From the NCBI GenBank assembly GCA_003973385.1, contig QNYK01000103.1, positions 1 to 52,127 on the forward strand: a stretch of 52,127 nt of DNA, in the 5' to 3' direction. Every line of letters starts with the position of its first letter. The first letter of the stretch is position 1. The notes beneath the pieces were generated by a model. That model saw only the letters and a program-made list of their open reading frames with translations. It did not search any database and was not told where the DNA came from. Shown here in pieces: positions 37,052 to 47,200 of this stretch. The translations under genes were made by a program, and so were the position numbers. Origin of the DNA: Bacillota bacterium. GTDB lineage: Bacteria > Planctomycetota > UBA8108 > UBA1146.

Positions 37052-38168
37052 GGATCCTCCGTGGCAAATCTGGATCCGGTTGAGGCATCGACATCGCTTC
37101 GTCCACGAGCACCATCACGAGAGAGGCGCATCGATTGCGAATTTCAGCGAGGTCGCTGACAGATAACGTGGAGCGATCGACCAGTTTCTTTTCCACCAGG
37201 TCGAGTGGATCCTGGCTCGAATACCCATCTTGTTCGTCTGCAGGAACCAGGTCGAGAGAATCATCCGCCTCGGAGTGGCCGCGATGACGTCCGAGCATCG
37301 CCTCGATCAGCGTCGGTCCCTCTCCGGATCTGGCGCGATCGACCGCGCTGCTCATGACAGTGAAAACGGCCTCGGGGTCGTTCCCGTCGACCTGAACTCC
37401 GGGAATGCCATACCCCTGGCCGCGATCTGCCAGTTGCTGGCAGGCATACTGTTGAGAGGTAGGGGTGGAAAATGCCCAGCGATTATTCTCGATGACCAGG
37501 ATGAATGGCAATTTCCAGACAGACGCGATGTTGAGAGCCTCGTGAAAATCGCCCGTTGAAGTGGCTCCCTCGCCGATGAAGTTGAGTGCCACCTGATGAT
37601 TGCCTTGCTGCTGAAAGGCGAAAGCTGTTCCAGCTGCGACCGGGATCATCGATCCGAGGTGGCTGATCATGCCGATGTGAATCAGGCCGTGTTGTTCCTC
37701 GATCAGATTGTAATGATAGGAGCGTTCATGTCCTGCCGAGAAGCCGTGCTTTCTACCCAGCATCTGGCACGCCAGGCGAAGAAACCTCTGCCGGGAGTCA
37801 CCACCGACGGACTTTCTGCCAGAGCTGGTTTGAGGAACCAGCCCGGGGAGGATCTCGTGAATGTCGAGGTAGTGGCGCAGGATCGCCCCGGAGTCACGGT
37901 GAAGTGTCAGTAAAGAGTCTCCAGCCTCGATGGCGCAGGCGGCTGCCACGGTGGTCGCCTCGTTACCGACAGAGGAGTACCACTTTGAAAGTGCACCGGT
38001 CCGGAACATCTTTTCGAATCTGAGATCCCACTCCCTGGCCAGTCGCATGTAGCCATGCATCTCGCGAAGGGAGTCATGGACCGAGGCATCGAGCTCACGC
38101 ATCGAACCCGGACCCTCGGCCGTGGCCTTATCATCTGAATGAGAGGATCTGCGGGCATGATCGACCAT
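37041..38168 (-). CDS. 2-oxoacid dehydrogenase E1 component, alpha subunit
   Basis: 375 residues. ThDP-binding motif GEGATSTGDFHEALNIASVW...ENNRWAFSTP (GDG...NN type). Earlier parts are GYMRLAREWDLRFEKMFRTG, YSSVGNEATTVAAACAIEAG, HRDSGAILRHY and HIGMISHLGSMIPVAAGTA; later ones are VQVDGNDPEAVFTVMSSAVD and LIEAMLGRHRGHSEADD, with the phosphorylation-loop-like RHRGHS. ATG 38168 is taken; ATG 38102 is also in frame. It pairs with the beta subunit downstream. Confidence 0.92.
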   Translation of the reverse strand: MVDHARRSSHSDDKATAEGPGSMRELDASVHDSLREMHGYMRLAREWDLRFEKMFRTGALSKWYSSVGNEATTVAAACAIEAGDSLLTLHRDSGAILRHYLDIHEILPGLVPQTSSGRKSVGGDSRQRFLRLACQMLGRKHGFSAGHERSYHYNLIEEQHGLIHIGMISHLGSMIPVAAGTAFAFQQQGNHQVALNFIGEGATSTGDFHEALNIASVWKLPFILVIENNRWAFSTPTSQQYACQQLADRGQGYGIPGVQVDGNDPEAVFTVMSSAVDRARSGEGPTLIEAMLGRHRGHSEADDSLDLVPADEQDGYSSQDPLDLVEKKLVDRSTLSVSDLAEIRNRCASLVMVLVDEAMSMPQPDPDLPRRIHAD

Positions 38169-38180
38169 GCCGGGATGGTA

Positions 38181-38888
38181 TCAGCGACCCTTGCGGGGAA
38201 CCACTGCGTCTGTACCGGGAATCAACGCATTACTCATCGAGACCCTGCCGTGGATGTAGGGCTCCAGATGTCCAGGATCGTCGTCTCTGGCGCGAACCCA
38301 CAGTTCCCTGAAATTGTGCCGGTCACTGTGCCAACGGCGCTGTTCCTGCGGATCACAACGAGCCTCGAATAGTGTCGACAGAAGCGGGTTTCCGATGTCG
38401 ATCGGATCTCGGGGCTCACCATCGATGGTGCCTGGAGGTGTAGCCATCTGACCGAGCAGGATTCCTCCCAGCAGACGCTCTGGCGCCAGACCTTCGCGAA
38501 TGGGGAAGGCTCGCAGTTCGCCCCGGATCGAGCGAAACAATTCGATGGGGTCGTCCACCAGTTGAATCCGCTGAAGTCTCAAGGCGTCGGTTTCTCCGGA
38601 GAGGAGCAAGGGAAGAGGGTCGGAACCATCAGTGACTGCGGTGCCGATGATGAGAGAGCAGGACTTGCCCTGATCATCCGTGGCCGGAATCGAAGCGATC
38701 AGGAGCACGGCTGACTCGGCGTCGGCACCGGAGTGGTTCAGGTCTTCGACGAGGATCACGAGTCCATCCCATGGACTACTCGAGCCGAAATCGAGAGGTT
38801 CGGTGGGCCAGACGGCGATGATGAGCACTGCTAGCAGAATCAGCGGCAGCAGTGTGCGCCAGAAGTTTGTCAACGGGCTCACTTCCAT
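38181..38888 (-). CDS. Membrane-anchored hypothetical protein
   Basis: 235 residues with one N-terminal transmembrane helix (TLLPLILLAVLIIAVWP, about 12-28) and an outside domain without recognised family. Residues about 60-105 look like a strand-rich domain (AVLLIASIPATDDQGKSCSL). The C-terminal third is Arg/Asp-rich (RRWHSDRHNFRELWVRARDD). It lies 12 bases upstream of the E1-alpha gene on the same strand, so co-transcription is likely but the roles need not be linked. Confidence 0.65.
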   Translation of the reverse strand: MEVSPLTNFWRTLLPLILLAVLIIAVWPTEPLDFGSSSPWDGLVILVEDLNHSGADAESAVLLIASIPATDDQGKSCSLIIGTAVTDGSDPLPLLLSGETDALRLQRIQLVDDPIELFRSIRGELRAFPIREGLAPERLLGGILLGQMATPPGTIDGEPRDPIDIGNPLLSTLFEARCDPQEQRRWHSDRHNFRELWVRARDDDPGHLEPYIHGRVSMSNALIPGTDAVVPRKGR

Positions 38889-38999
38889 TCATGGCGATCG
38901 ACGAGGTCGCACCGAGACTCACTATCCATCAGTCCAGCCGAAGACTCCATGCCAATTGCACTGGAGTTGAGCTGAAACACACACCAGGAAGGAAGCGTC

Positions 39000-40937
39000 T
39001 CAGGGACAGGAATATCCGTAGCAACGAAGCAGATCGGGAGTGGGATCTGGTCCGCAATCGGGCCACGGAGCATAGGGAGGTGGACCTCCGCCGAAGAACG
39101 CGTTCAGCAGGAACACAACATCGGAGATGTTGAGAGAGCCATCATCATTACCATCCGCAGCAACCGGGCAAAAGCCAATCTCCTGGCCAAGGAAGAGCCA
39201 ACCGAGCAGACTGATCGGATCGGAAATGTCATTGGCACCATCTGCGTTGACATCTCCCCGGATGAATGGCTCGACACCGATCTCGATCGACAGTTCATCC
39301 ATCAGCACCGGTGGCCCCTTGTCCTGTTGCAGCCACTGCTCGAACAGGATATCGCCGGCATCATTGGTGATGTTCTCGTCCTTGAGGAACTCGATGTACT
39401 CCTTCGAGGCGGTCTGATACCAGACCTTTACATCGAGAAGGAATGCGCCCTCGGGTATGTCGAAGAAACTGTCATGCCAGTACTGACCGTCCTCGTAGGT
39501 CTCGCCCACCGGCGCCGCCTGTACCGATTCAAAGCCCAGATTGGTAAAACCACGCGGCGGGATCCGGTTGTCCTTGAAGATCTTGTTATTGAGTGCGAAG
39601 TGGAAGGAGGGCCCTTCCGGCAATCCCGAAAAGGTCGAGGTGATTCCCGAGATGCCGTGTTTGGTCTCGAACACGGTCGTGGTCGAGGCTTCGAGGATTG
39701 CCGTGTCAAAGTCGTAGGCGCCGTGGTGGGACAGGACATCTCCGAAGGCACTCTGGAATCGGACCTCGATCCACATCCTGCGTCCCTCCGGATAGCCGGT
39801 AGGTAACTTGTGACCCGTCTGATTGATCACCCTCACCTTCAACTGTCCGTTATCTGTCGTGACCTCGAGATCGCTGGCTGCTTCCAGCATATCGACGTTC
39901 AGGTTCTTGGAGATGGCGATCTGTACCGGATCCATGTAGGCGGGCGTGTCCCACAAGAGATAGGAAGTATCCAGAGCATGAATCGCATCGAGTACCCATG
40001 TGTGTGTGCCAGAGAAGTTGTGCAATGCCAGATCTGGCCGCGAAGGACCGCCCATGTTGCAGCCGATCCCGTTGGTGCTCGGCATGTGGCAATCCTGACA
40101 TGTACTGACATTGGGATTGTTGCCTCCGAATCGCCCGCCCATGTTGACCGGTCCCTGACCAAAGTCGCTCTGGCTCCATTCGGAATAGGTCCGTTCCAGC
40201 GGGAATTCATCGGCGGGATCGTGGGTCGGATGAGGGGCGTTGAGATCGAGCAGAACATACTCGCTTCCCTGACGGATATACGCCGGGTTGGAAACATCGT
40301 GGCAGGTGCGACACAGTTCTGATGAATGGTGAAACGGCGACATCAAGGCAGGATGGAATGGGAACCCGCCACCGAGAGTGTAGGGTCCTCGTCTACGATC
40401 CTGGGGATCGATCACGTACTGCCCGGTGTGTTGAGGACTGGGGATCTCGGCGAGGTCGTTGAGGATCCCCAGATCGATGGCGGGACTCTGTCCCGGCGTG
40501 TAGATGGGATCGATCATCCGGTGGCACAGATTACAGGTCACTCCATCGAAGTCATTGACGCCACTGACGGCGGAGCCATCGGTGGGGACGCTGTTTCCGG
40601 CGAGCCAGGCTCCGGGCGTGTGGCAGCGAAGGCACAGGTCGCCGGAGGCTCCCGCATCTTGCTCTGCGATGGCAAGACAAGCATGAAACAGCGGATCTCG
40701 ACCCGCCTGAGCCATGATGCTGCTCCTCCAGCGATCGACGGGAGCAGTGCTGAACGATGAATGGCACAGGTTGCAGGCACTGCCGGCGATGATCGGCTCG
40801 AGCAGGGCGCCGGGCTGTGTACCGGGCTGGATCCAGTCCTCGAGTGTGGTCGGGATCGGCAGCCCCTGTGCAGCCAGATCCGCCGCTGGAATCAGCAGCG
40901 CCAGCAGCATCAGTATCAGTATCGACTGCCTGGCCAT
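39000..40937 (-). CDS. Pentahaem c-type cytochrome with dockerin-like C-terminus
   Basis: 645 residues from ATG 40937 (GGAAGGA upstream); the longer ORF from 41108 adds an unlikely N-terminus. Signal peptide with LILMLLALLIPAADLAAQG. Five CxxCH motifs: CNLCH, CLRCH, CNLCH, CRTCH and CQDCH, with supporting histidines (MSPFHHSS). A long beta-rich middle follows, including INQTGHKLPTGYPEGRRMW, typical of multihaem cytochromes with a C-terminal beta domain. The C-terminus has two calcium loops (DVNADGANDISD, DGNDDGSLNISD) and ends CGPDPTPDLLRCYGYSCP. It is exported, probably surface-attached; electron donor and acceptor are unknown. Confidence 0.88.
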   Translation of the reverse strand: MARQSILILMLLALLIPAADLAAQGLPIPTTLEDWIQPGTQPGALLEPIIAGSACNLCHSSFSTAPVDRWRSSIMAQAGRDPLFHACLAIAEQDAGASGDLCLRCHTPGAWLAGNSVPTDGSAVSGVNDFDGVTCNLCHRMIDPIYTPGQSPAIDLGILNDLAEIPSPQHTGQYVIDPQDRRRGPYTLGGGFPFHPALMSPFHHSSELCRTCHDVSNPAYIRQGSEYVLLDLNAPHPTHDPADEFPLERTYSEWSQSDFGQGPVNMGGRFGGNNPNVSTCQDCHMPSTNGIGCNMGGPSRPDLALHNFSGTHTWVLDAIHALDTSYLLWDTPAYMDPVQIAISKNLNVDMLEAASDLEVTTDNGQLKVRVINQTGHKLPTGYPEGRRMWIEVRFQSAFGDVLSHHGAYDFDTAILEASTTTVFETKHGISGITSTFSGLPEGPSFHFALNNKIFKDNRIPPRGFTNLGFESVQAAPVGETYEDGQYWHDSFFDIPEGAFLLDVKVWYQTASKEYIEFLKDENITNDAGDILFEQWLQQDKGPPVLMDELSIEIGVEPFIRGDVNADGANDISDPISLLGWLFLGQEIGFCPVAADGNDDGSLNISDVVFLLNAFFGGGPPPYAPWPDCGPDPTPDLLRCYGYSCP

Positions 40938-41067
40938 CTCGATCGGATCCTTCCGGAACGGGGGATGCTGGCAGGTGCCATCGGAGGCACAGTCCATCCC
41001 ATGTGATATTTTACCCTCCAATTGAAGTGATGGCACAGAATCAGCAGTTTGAAGCGACCAGCTGCCG

Positions 41068-42105
41068 CTAATCCCCGAGGGCTCCGGATCCCGACGAGAG
41101 CAGCTCACGCATCTCCTCGCAGGTGAGCAAACGGGTGCAGTTGCTCTTCAGGGTGAATCCTGACGATACCCTGTCACCATCTGACCGGATCTTGCTTCCG
41201 GGCAATCCCGGAGTGATCACGAGGTATCGTTCGAATTCTCGAATGCGTGGCGCTTCCGCCGGACTCGTCAGGGCTTCGTGAGTTTTCTCGCCAGGGCGTG
41301 CGCCGATCACTTCGATGTCAGCTTCCGGTGCGATCGCCTCGGCGAGGGTGTCGAGCCGACAGGCGGGCAGTTTTGGTACGAAGATCTCACCGCCATGGCC
41401 GTCGATGAGGACGCGGTGAACGGCGCTGACCAGTTCATCTCCGGTGATCCAGAAACGGGTCATCTCGGGCGCCGTGAGGCGCAGGAGCCCACATGATTTC
41501 TGAGCCATGAAGATCGGGATGACACTGCCGCGACTGCCGATCAGATTGCCGTGACGAAGGATGTCGAATTGAGTGCCTTCTTCTCCAGATTGCTGGTTGG
41601 CCTCGATCAGCAATTTCTCCATCATCAACTTGGTCGCGCCGTAGGTACACTCCGGCTCTACTGCCTTGTCGGTGGAGTGTGCCACGACACGCGCGACCCC
41701 TGCATCGCGGGCGGCCCGGATGAGATTCACCGTTCCCTTGACATTGGTCAGATACGCTTCACTCGGATTTGCCTCCGCGATGGGGACATGCTTCATCGCT
41801 GCGGTATGCAGCACCAGCGAGATGCCCTCCATCGCTTCTCGTAGACGGTTGCTATCTCGGATGTCACCGACCATCGAGTGCAGTGCTGGATGCTGGAACT
41901 CGGCCTCTTGCAGCAATTCGTGGTGCTTCTGCTCATCACGAGAAAAGGCGATGACGCGCCGGACACCCGTTTCTTCAAGCAGCCAGCGCAGCAACAATCG
42001 ACCTGTAGATCCGGTTCCTCCCGTCACCAGCACCGAACCATCTCCTGGCAGCGGCGGCAATCGCCGATCACCGGAGGGCGATTTCGAATCGTGGCTATCT
42101 GGCAT
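41068..42105 (-). CDS. Polysaccharide biosynthesis SDR, UDP-GlcNAc 4,6-dehydratase (PseB/CapD) type
   Basis: 345 residues from ATG 42105 (AGGGAG nine bases upstream). Extended SDR: SVLVTGGTGSTGRLLLRWL, VGDIRDSNRLREAMEG, LHTAAMKHVPIAEANPSEAY, the STDKAVEP signature of this family, and YGATK carrying the catalytic Tyr and Lys. The C-terminal half has GSRGSVIPIF, MTRFWITGDELVSAV and GARPGEKTHEAL, as in CapD/PseB. It acts on a UDP-N-acetylhexosamine for capsule, O-antigen or glycan synthesis. No glycosyltransferase is adjacent. Confidence 0.9.
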   Translation of the reverse strand: MPDSHDSKSPSGDRRLPPLPGDGSVLVTGGTGSTGRLLLRWLLEETGVRRVIAFSRDEQKHHELLQEAEFQHPALHSMVGDIRDSNRLREAMEGISLVLHTAAMKHVPIAEANPSEAYLTNVKGTVNLIRAARDAGVARVVAHSTDKAVEPECTYGATKLMMEKLLIEANQQSGEEGTQFDILRHGNLIGSRGSVIPIFMAQKSCGLLRLTAPEMTRFWITGDELVSAVHRVLIDGHGGEIFVPKLPACRLDTLAEAIAPEADIEVIGARPGEKTHEALTSPAEAPRIREFERYLVITPGLPGSKIRSDGDRVSSGFTLKSNCTRLLTCEEMRELLSSGSGALGD

Positions 42106-42359
42106 CGGTTCAGGCTCCCTGTTCGGGTGGATCGCTCGACTCTGCTCCGGTGTACACGCGCCATCGAGTGGCGGCAACCGCTGCCTTTACTGACCTGGTG
42201 CCGAAGCGGTGGTTCGGAGCCAGAATATCGATATCCGGGTGCTGGACCGTCCCGTTTACCTTGACCTCGGGAAGGGGTGATGGTTCCATCCGGGACGGCA
42301 CCCGAAGGACGGTGCGCCAGATCCTCATCGTGGGTTCATATCGTGGAAGCGAGAGCATT

Positions 42360-42536
42360 GTGGCCAAGCAGAAGAACCGCGAGTACGTGTGGCTCCAGTG
42401 CACGGAGACCGGCGACCTCAACTACAGGACCCAGGTCAGGGTCAAGGGTGGTCTTCCCGAGAAACTCAAGGAGGGTCTCCAGAAGTACTCTCCACGGCTG
42501 CGCAAGCACACCCTGCACAAGATCAAGCGCAAGTAG
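42360..42536 (+). CDS. rpmG: 50S ribosomal protein bL33
   Basis: 58 residues from GTG 42360 (VAKQKNREYVWLQCTET). The bL33 fold is seen in LQCTETGDLNYRT and the C-terminal KHTLHKIKRK. Three of the four zinc-ligand cysteines of zinc-type bL33 are lost: the N-terminal CxxC is CTET and the C-terminal CPxC is SPRL, so this is the zinc-free form. A purine-rich GGAAGCGAGAG precedes the start. It converges on the methyltransferase gene 7 bases away. The 254 bases upstream hold its promoter and that of the divergent dehydratase. Confidence 0.92.
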   Translation: MAKQKNREYVWLQCTETGDLNYRTQVRVKGGLPEKLKEGLQKYSPRLRKHTLHKIKRK

Positions 42537-42543
42537 TCGCGCC

Positions 42544-43410
42544 TCAGTTTCCCGAGATATCCTTCTGTAATTTCCTGAGTTTCTTCGCTACTTCCGGGAG
42601 TTCGTATTCCTTTCGCATCACCCAGAAGAGGTGCTTGCAGACCAGCGTCTTCATCGAGAGATTCAATGCCACTCGATCCCACAGGATGCGATCTCGAGTC
42701 GCCTGGTCGACCTGCTTGTTCTTGCGTCGGTAGTAGAGCCAGGAGAGCAGCGAATAGATCAGAAGCAATGGGTACATGAGGATGGCCAGAAACAGCGAGG
42801 CGTTGCCGATATCGGTTCGCACCCGTTCGGCGGTCTGGAAGCCAGAGATCGTCAACAGGGTCTCGTAGTGCTGAGCGCCGCGCAGGAACAGATGTCCGAA
42901 GTAGAACTTGTCGGAGTCTTCCTGGGCAAACCAGATGCTATCGATCTCGGTGGGGGGCATCCGTTTCCAGTAGTCGGATTCGAGCATGAAGCGAGATAGC
43001 CTCGCTCTCATGTGAGAGAAATTGGGTGTCGTGAGAAGAAGCGCACCATCTTTCCGGAGAACACGATTGAATTCCTCGAACACCCCGAGCTGATCAGGGA
43101 CGTGCTCGATTCCCTCCTGGCAGATGATGAAATCGACGGCCCCATCTTCGAGGGGTAACGGCTCCATAAGGTCAGCGTATTTGGCCTCGACATCGGGCAA
43201 CTTCATGAAGTGCGGGAACAGATCCAGTGCGATGATCTCTGCACCTTTTTTGGCAAACTCATGACTTCCTCGGCCATCTCCGCAGGGGATGTCGAGCACA
43301 ATCTTGCCGGTCAGATCGGGCATATTCTGGATGTACTTCGAGACGAAGTGATGGATTCCACCCTGCGGGAACTGGATCGGGTTCGTGGTGGTCATCAAAC
43401 TCATTTCCAT
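42544..43410 (-). CDS. Class I SAM-dependent methyltransferase with C-terminal membrane segment
   Basis: 288 residues. SAM-binding motif I VLDIPCGDGRGS, acidic end of strand 2 in IIALDLFP, motif II/III MEPLPLEDGAVDFIICQEGIEHV and TTPNFSHMRARLSRF. A hydrophobic hairpin-like stretch (LFLAILMYPLLLIYSLLSWL, about 210-230) suggests membrane association. The family methylates small molecules, lipids or glycans; the position near a nucleotide-sugar dehydratase hints at surface glycan or lipid modification but does not prove it. Confidence 0.85.
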   Translation of the reverse strand: MEMSLMTTTNPIQFPQGGIHHFVSKYIQNMPDLTGKIVLDIPCGDGRGSHEFAKKGAEIIALDLFPHFMKLPDVEAKYADLMEPLPLEDGAVDFIICQEGIEHVPDQLGVFEEFNRVLRKDGALLLTTPNFSHMRARLSRFMLESDYWKRMPPTEIDSIWFAQEDSDKFYFGHLFLRGAQHYETLLTISGFQTAERVRTDIGNASLFLAILMYPLLLIYSLLSWLYYRRKNKQVDQATRDRILWDRVALNLSMKTLVCKHLFWVMRKEYELPEVAKKLRKLQKDISGN

Positions 43411-43457
43411 GCCCGAGATACTACCGCAACCTGAACGAATAGATGAGGAGATCGGTA

Positions 43458-44201
43458 CTACTTGCGAGGATCTGGTCTCCAGCGCCCGGAATTGAAGTCC
43501 CAGATCAGCGAGCGGATGCCGCCGGTCGGTTCGGCGTTGCTATCGCCTTCGATATAGATGGGAAAGGTCCGTACCAGCATCTCGCTCTGGCGTTCGAAGG
43601 TATCGTGGCCCATGTATCCCACCGCCAGATGCTCCGGGATCTTGGACAGGTCGCTCCAGTGATGACCGGTCATGATATTGTCCCTGTCAAAAGAGAACTC
43701 AAGAAGCTGCAGGTAATTTCCACTACCGCTCGATCGGATGCATATGAATGCGCTACTGGCACCATCTCCATCCGGATCGAGAAAGAGCACCTTCTCGATG
43801 GCGCCATCTCGTTGCTTCGTTTCGGACCACTGTTGCGGCGTCGATAGGGAATAGTCAGCGGGCTTCTGAACGCTGAAATAGAAGACCTTCATCGGTGGGG
43901 AGTTCTTATAATCGTCTAACCAGTCATTCTCTGAGAGTTCAGGATACCTGTCTCGAAGTTGTTTCATGAGTTTCACGACATCCTGTTCCGCTTCCTCGAC
44001 GATGTACTCGAAGTCGCCGACCTTCCAGTGACCACGAAAGCGATCTCCGGTATCTTCGAGCGTGATCACCTCGACGGTGGGGCTGGTCAATTTTTGTGCC
44101 ATGCGCCAGGTAGCGAGAGGTGTGATCACGGCCAGCGTGATGAAGAGGATCAGGATCGTCGATGCGGGAACCCTGAGGCGATCGTCGGTGTCTTGATTCA
44201 T
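43458..44201 (-). CDS. Hypothetical single-pass membrane protein
   Basis: 247 residues: a short cytoplasmic N-terminus, a transmembrane helix (ASTILILFITLAVITPLATW, about 13-32) and a globular domain. It contains LDPDGDGASSAFICIRS, a calcium-loop-like acidic segment, and strand-rich sequence, without a known family. AAGGA lies a few bases before the ATG. It diverges from the DUF1553 gene at 44293, so the two may share a control region of about 90 bases. Confidence 0.65.
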   Translation of the reverse strand: MNQDTDDRLRVPASTILILFITLAVITPLATWRMAQKLTSPTVEVITLEDTGDRFRGHWKVGDFEYIVEEAEQDVVKLMKQLRDRYPELSENDWLDDYKNSPPMKVFYFSVQKPADYSLSTPQQWSETKQRDGAIEKVLFLDPDGDGASSAFICIRSSGSGNYLQLLEFSFDRDNIMTGHHWSDLSKIPEHLAVGYMGHDTFERQSEMLVRTFPIYIEGDSNAEPTGGIRSLIWDFNSGRWRPDPRK

Positions 44202-44292
44202 CGGTTCCTTACCAGTTTCTTACGCAACGGCCCATCGAAGACGGTTCAACTGACGGCTAGAGCCCCTCGCCTGGTGAGGTTAGCATCCTCTC

Positions 44293-47200
44293 ATGATCGG
44301 TCGTGCGCTAGCGCTTCTGCTGCTGATGTCGGGGCTGCTCCTGCCCGGGTTTTCTCCTGCCTCTGATGCCGAGGATGGTATCGAGAGCGCCGGCGATGAG
44401 GCGGTCGATTTTGATCGCCAGGTGCTGCCGATCCTGGCCCATTACTGCTTACCCTGCCACGGCAATGATGGAGAGGCGAGAAAGAAGGATCTACGCCTCG
44501 ATGATCAGGACAGCGCCACCACCCTCAGGGATCTGAACATCCCTGCGATCTCGCCGGGGCATCCCGAAAACAGCCTCGCGCTGCTGCGAATCAATGACGA
44601 CGACGACCCGATGCCTCCTGATGGAAGGGAACGGCCATCGGTTGAAGAGGTCGAGATCCTGACCCGCTGGGTCGAGCAGGGCGCCTCCTACACCAAGCAC
44701 TGGTCGTGGCGACCACTCGAGGCTCCCGAACTACCCGAAGTGGTGGATGAAGATTGGGCCCGTGATCCGCTCGATCTGTTCATCGGTTCCGGTCTGGATT
44801 CGCTCGGCCTGAAGCCGGCTCCGGATGCAGATGATCGCACCTGGCTACGGAGGGTCACCTTTGACCTCACCGGATTGCCAGCGACTCCAGAGGAGATCGA
44901 GGCCTTTCTCGCCGATCGGTCGCTAGAAGCCAGGGAAGGTGTGGTCGACAGATTGCTGCAGAGTAGCGCCCACGCCGAGCATTTTGCACGTCACTGGCTC
45001 GACCTGATGAGATTTGCAGAGACCCACGGTCATGAGTTTGATTATCCCATCCACGAGGCATGGAAGTATCGCGATTATGTGATCCGAGCCATCGCCAGCG
45101 ATGTACCGATAGATCGATTTGTCACCGAACACATCGCGGGTGATTTGCTCGAGGATCCCAGGATCCATCCACGAGATGGGACCAACGATTCACTTCCCGC
45201 GACATCGTGGTTCTGGCTATCTCAGGGCACTCACGGACCCGTGGATGTGCTGAAAGACACCCATGATCGGGTCGACAATCAGATCGATGTGCTCTCCCGT
45301 GCATTTCTTGGCGCGACAGTTTCCTGTGCTCGGTGCCACGACCACAAGTTCGATGCCATCACCCAGGCGGACTGGACCGGTTTGTCCTCGATCATCCGTT
45401 CGACCCGGCGTGTGCTCAGGCCGCAAGATCCCGGTGGCAAGATCTCCAGCAAGATCGACGAGATGGCGCCAGTGAGGGAGAAACTGACCGCTGTCACCCG
45501 GCAGGGGATGGAGCTCCAGCACCAGTTACCGCTGGTACAACTGGCGAGAGCCGCGCGCGGATTACAAGGGAGTGCAGGAATCGGTGAGCCTGGAGAACTG
45601 GATGCCGCGCCCGATGTTGTCGTCGCTGATTTCGAACAGGGGTGGGGCCCATGGACCGTCGAGGGAAACGCCTTTGGCGATCAGCCGCACCATCGAGATG
45701 ATCTGGTCAACGAACAGGCAGTGGAGGCGGTGGGTGATCACATCGCTTGCAGTCAGGACCACCGTCCAGCACCCGATGGGCCCGCCGGGGATGTCCTGAA
45801 GGGAAAACTGACCAGCCCTCCCTTCGAGTTGCAGCGAGACTATCTGGTTTTCCTCGTCGGAGGCGGTCAACACGCCGGCAAGACCTGCGTCAATCTTCTG
45901 GTCGATGGCGAGCAGGTATTCTCGGAGGTGGGCCGCAACAACACGCGCATGCATGAGGCGCGCTGGGATGTGGGAAGGTGGCGTGGGCAAGAGGCAGTCA
46001 TCGAGGTGGTCGACGACCACGATGGTGGGTGGGGTCACATCACCTGTGACCACTTCCGCCTCACAGATGAGCCCGCCGCAGGGATGGCTTCGCGAGGTCA
46101 GATCGAGAGGGTGGCACGGAAGGCGGGGCTCGATGGCAACCAGTTACGAGAATGGGTGCGACTCTGGCCCCAACTGGTGCGTCCTGGTGTGGCAAACGGA
46201 CCGCTGCGAGATGGTGATCTGTTGCTGACGGATTTCTCGCAGGCGGACGCTCTGGATGACTGGAGCATCGTCGGAGAGGCGTTCGAGGTATTGTCGGCTG
46301 GAGATGTGGTGCTGATCGGTCGCCCTCGCATCATCGATACCTCCTGTGCACATTCTGCGGTACGCGGTCGCAGTCTTGTGGGATCACTCCTTTCCAGGAA
46401 CTTCACGATAGAACATCGATACCTGCATCTGAGAGTGCAGGGAGAATCAGCCAGGGTTCGTATCTGCATCGAGGGGTACTGGATCGATCAGCACAACGCC
46501 TTGCTGTTCGAGAACTTCCGCCAGGATGTGAACAGTCCCGAGCAGTGGCGTCATCTTCAGATGGATTTGACCCGCTACCAGGGAAAAAACGCTCACGTGG
46601 AAATTCACGACGAGGGACGCGGTTGGATCGCCGTTGATCGGGTCTGGTTGTCGGCAGAAGGTGTGCAGCAAGGAACCGGAGTCGATTGGACCGTACTCGA
46701 TGACGAGGCCACCGACTCGGCCACGCTGCTGGCAGATCCGGTGCGAGCCGAGGCACTTCTGGCCGCAGGGCTGGTTGATTCTGCTCGTTACGGCGATGCC
46801 TGGAATGCGGCGGTGGTGAGTACGGTCGAACAACTGCGTCAACTCGATGAGTCGGTACCGCAGCCGAAGCGTATTCTCTCCGCAGCGGATGCTCCTCGTG
46901 GTTTTGATGTGCACCTGTCCATCCGTGGGAATCCGCACAAGCCGGGCGACCTGATCGAGCGACGCGCACTGGAAAACCTTGGCGGGGCGGAGACGCCGCA
47001 ACTCTATCGCAATGGGTCGGGTCGCAGAGAACTGGCAAGTTGGATCACCTCCAGTGACAACCCACTCTTCTGGCGCACCCAGGCCAATCGGCTCTGGGCC
47101 AGGGTGATGGGTCGGGGGGTGGCCGCCACCAGCGACGACCTGGGAGCGATGGGAGTCCCACCCGAGAACCGCGCCCTGCTCGATCACCTGGCTGTTCGAT

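Noticed and set aside
42150-42536. A 128-residue ORF covering rpmG
   Set aside because: Only the part from GTG 42360 matches bL33; the upstream part is the divergent control region and has no protein-like features.
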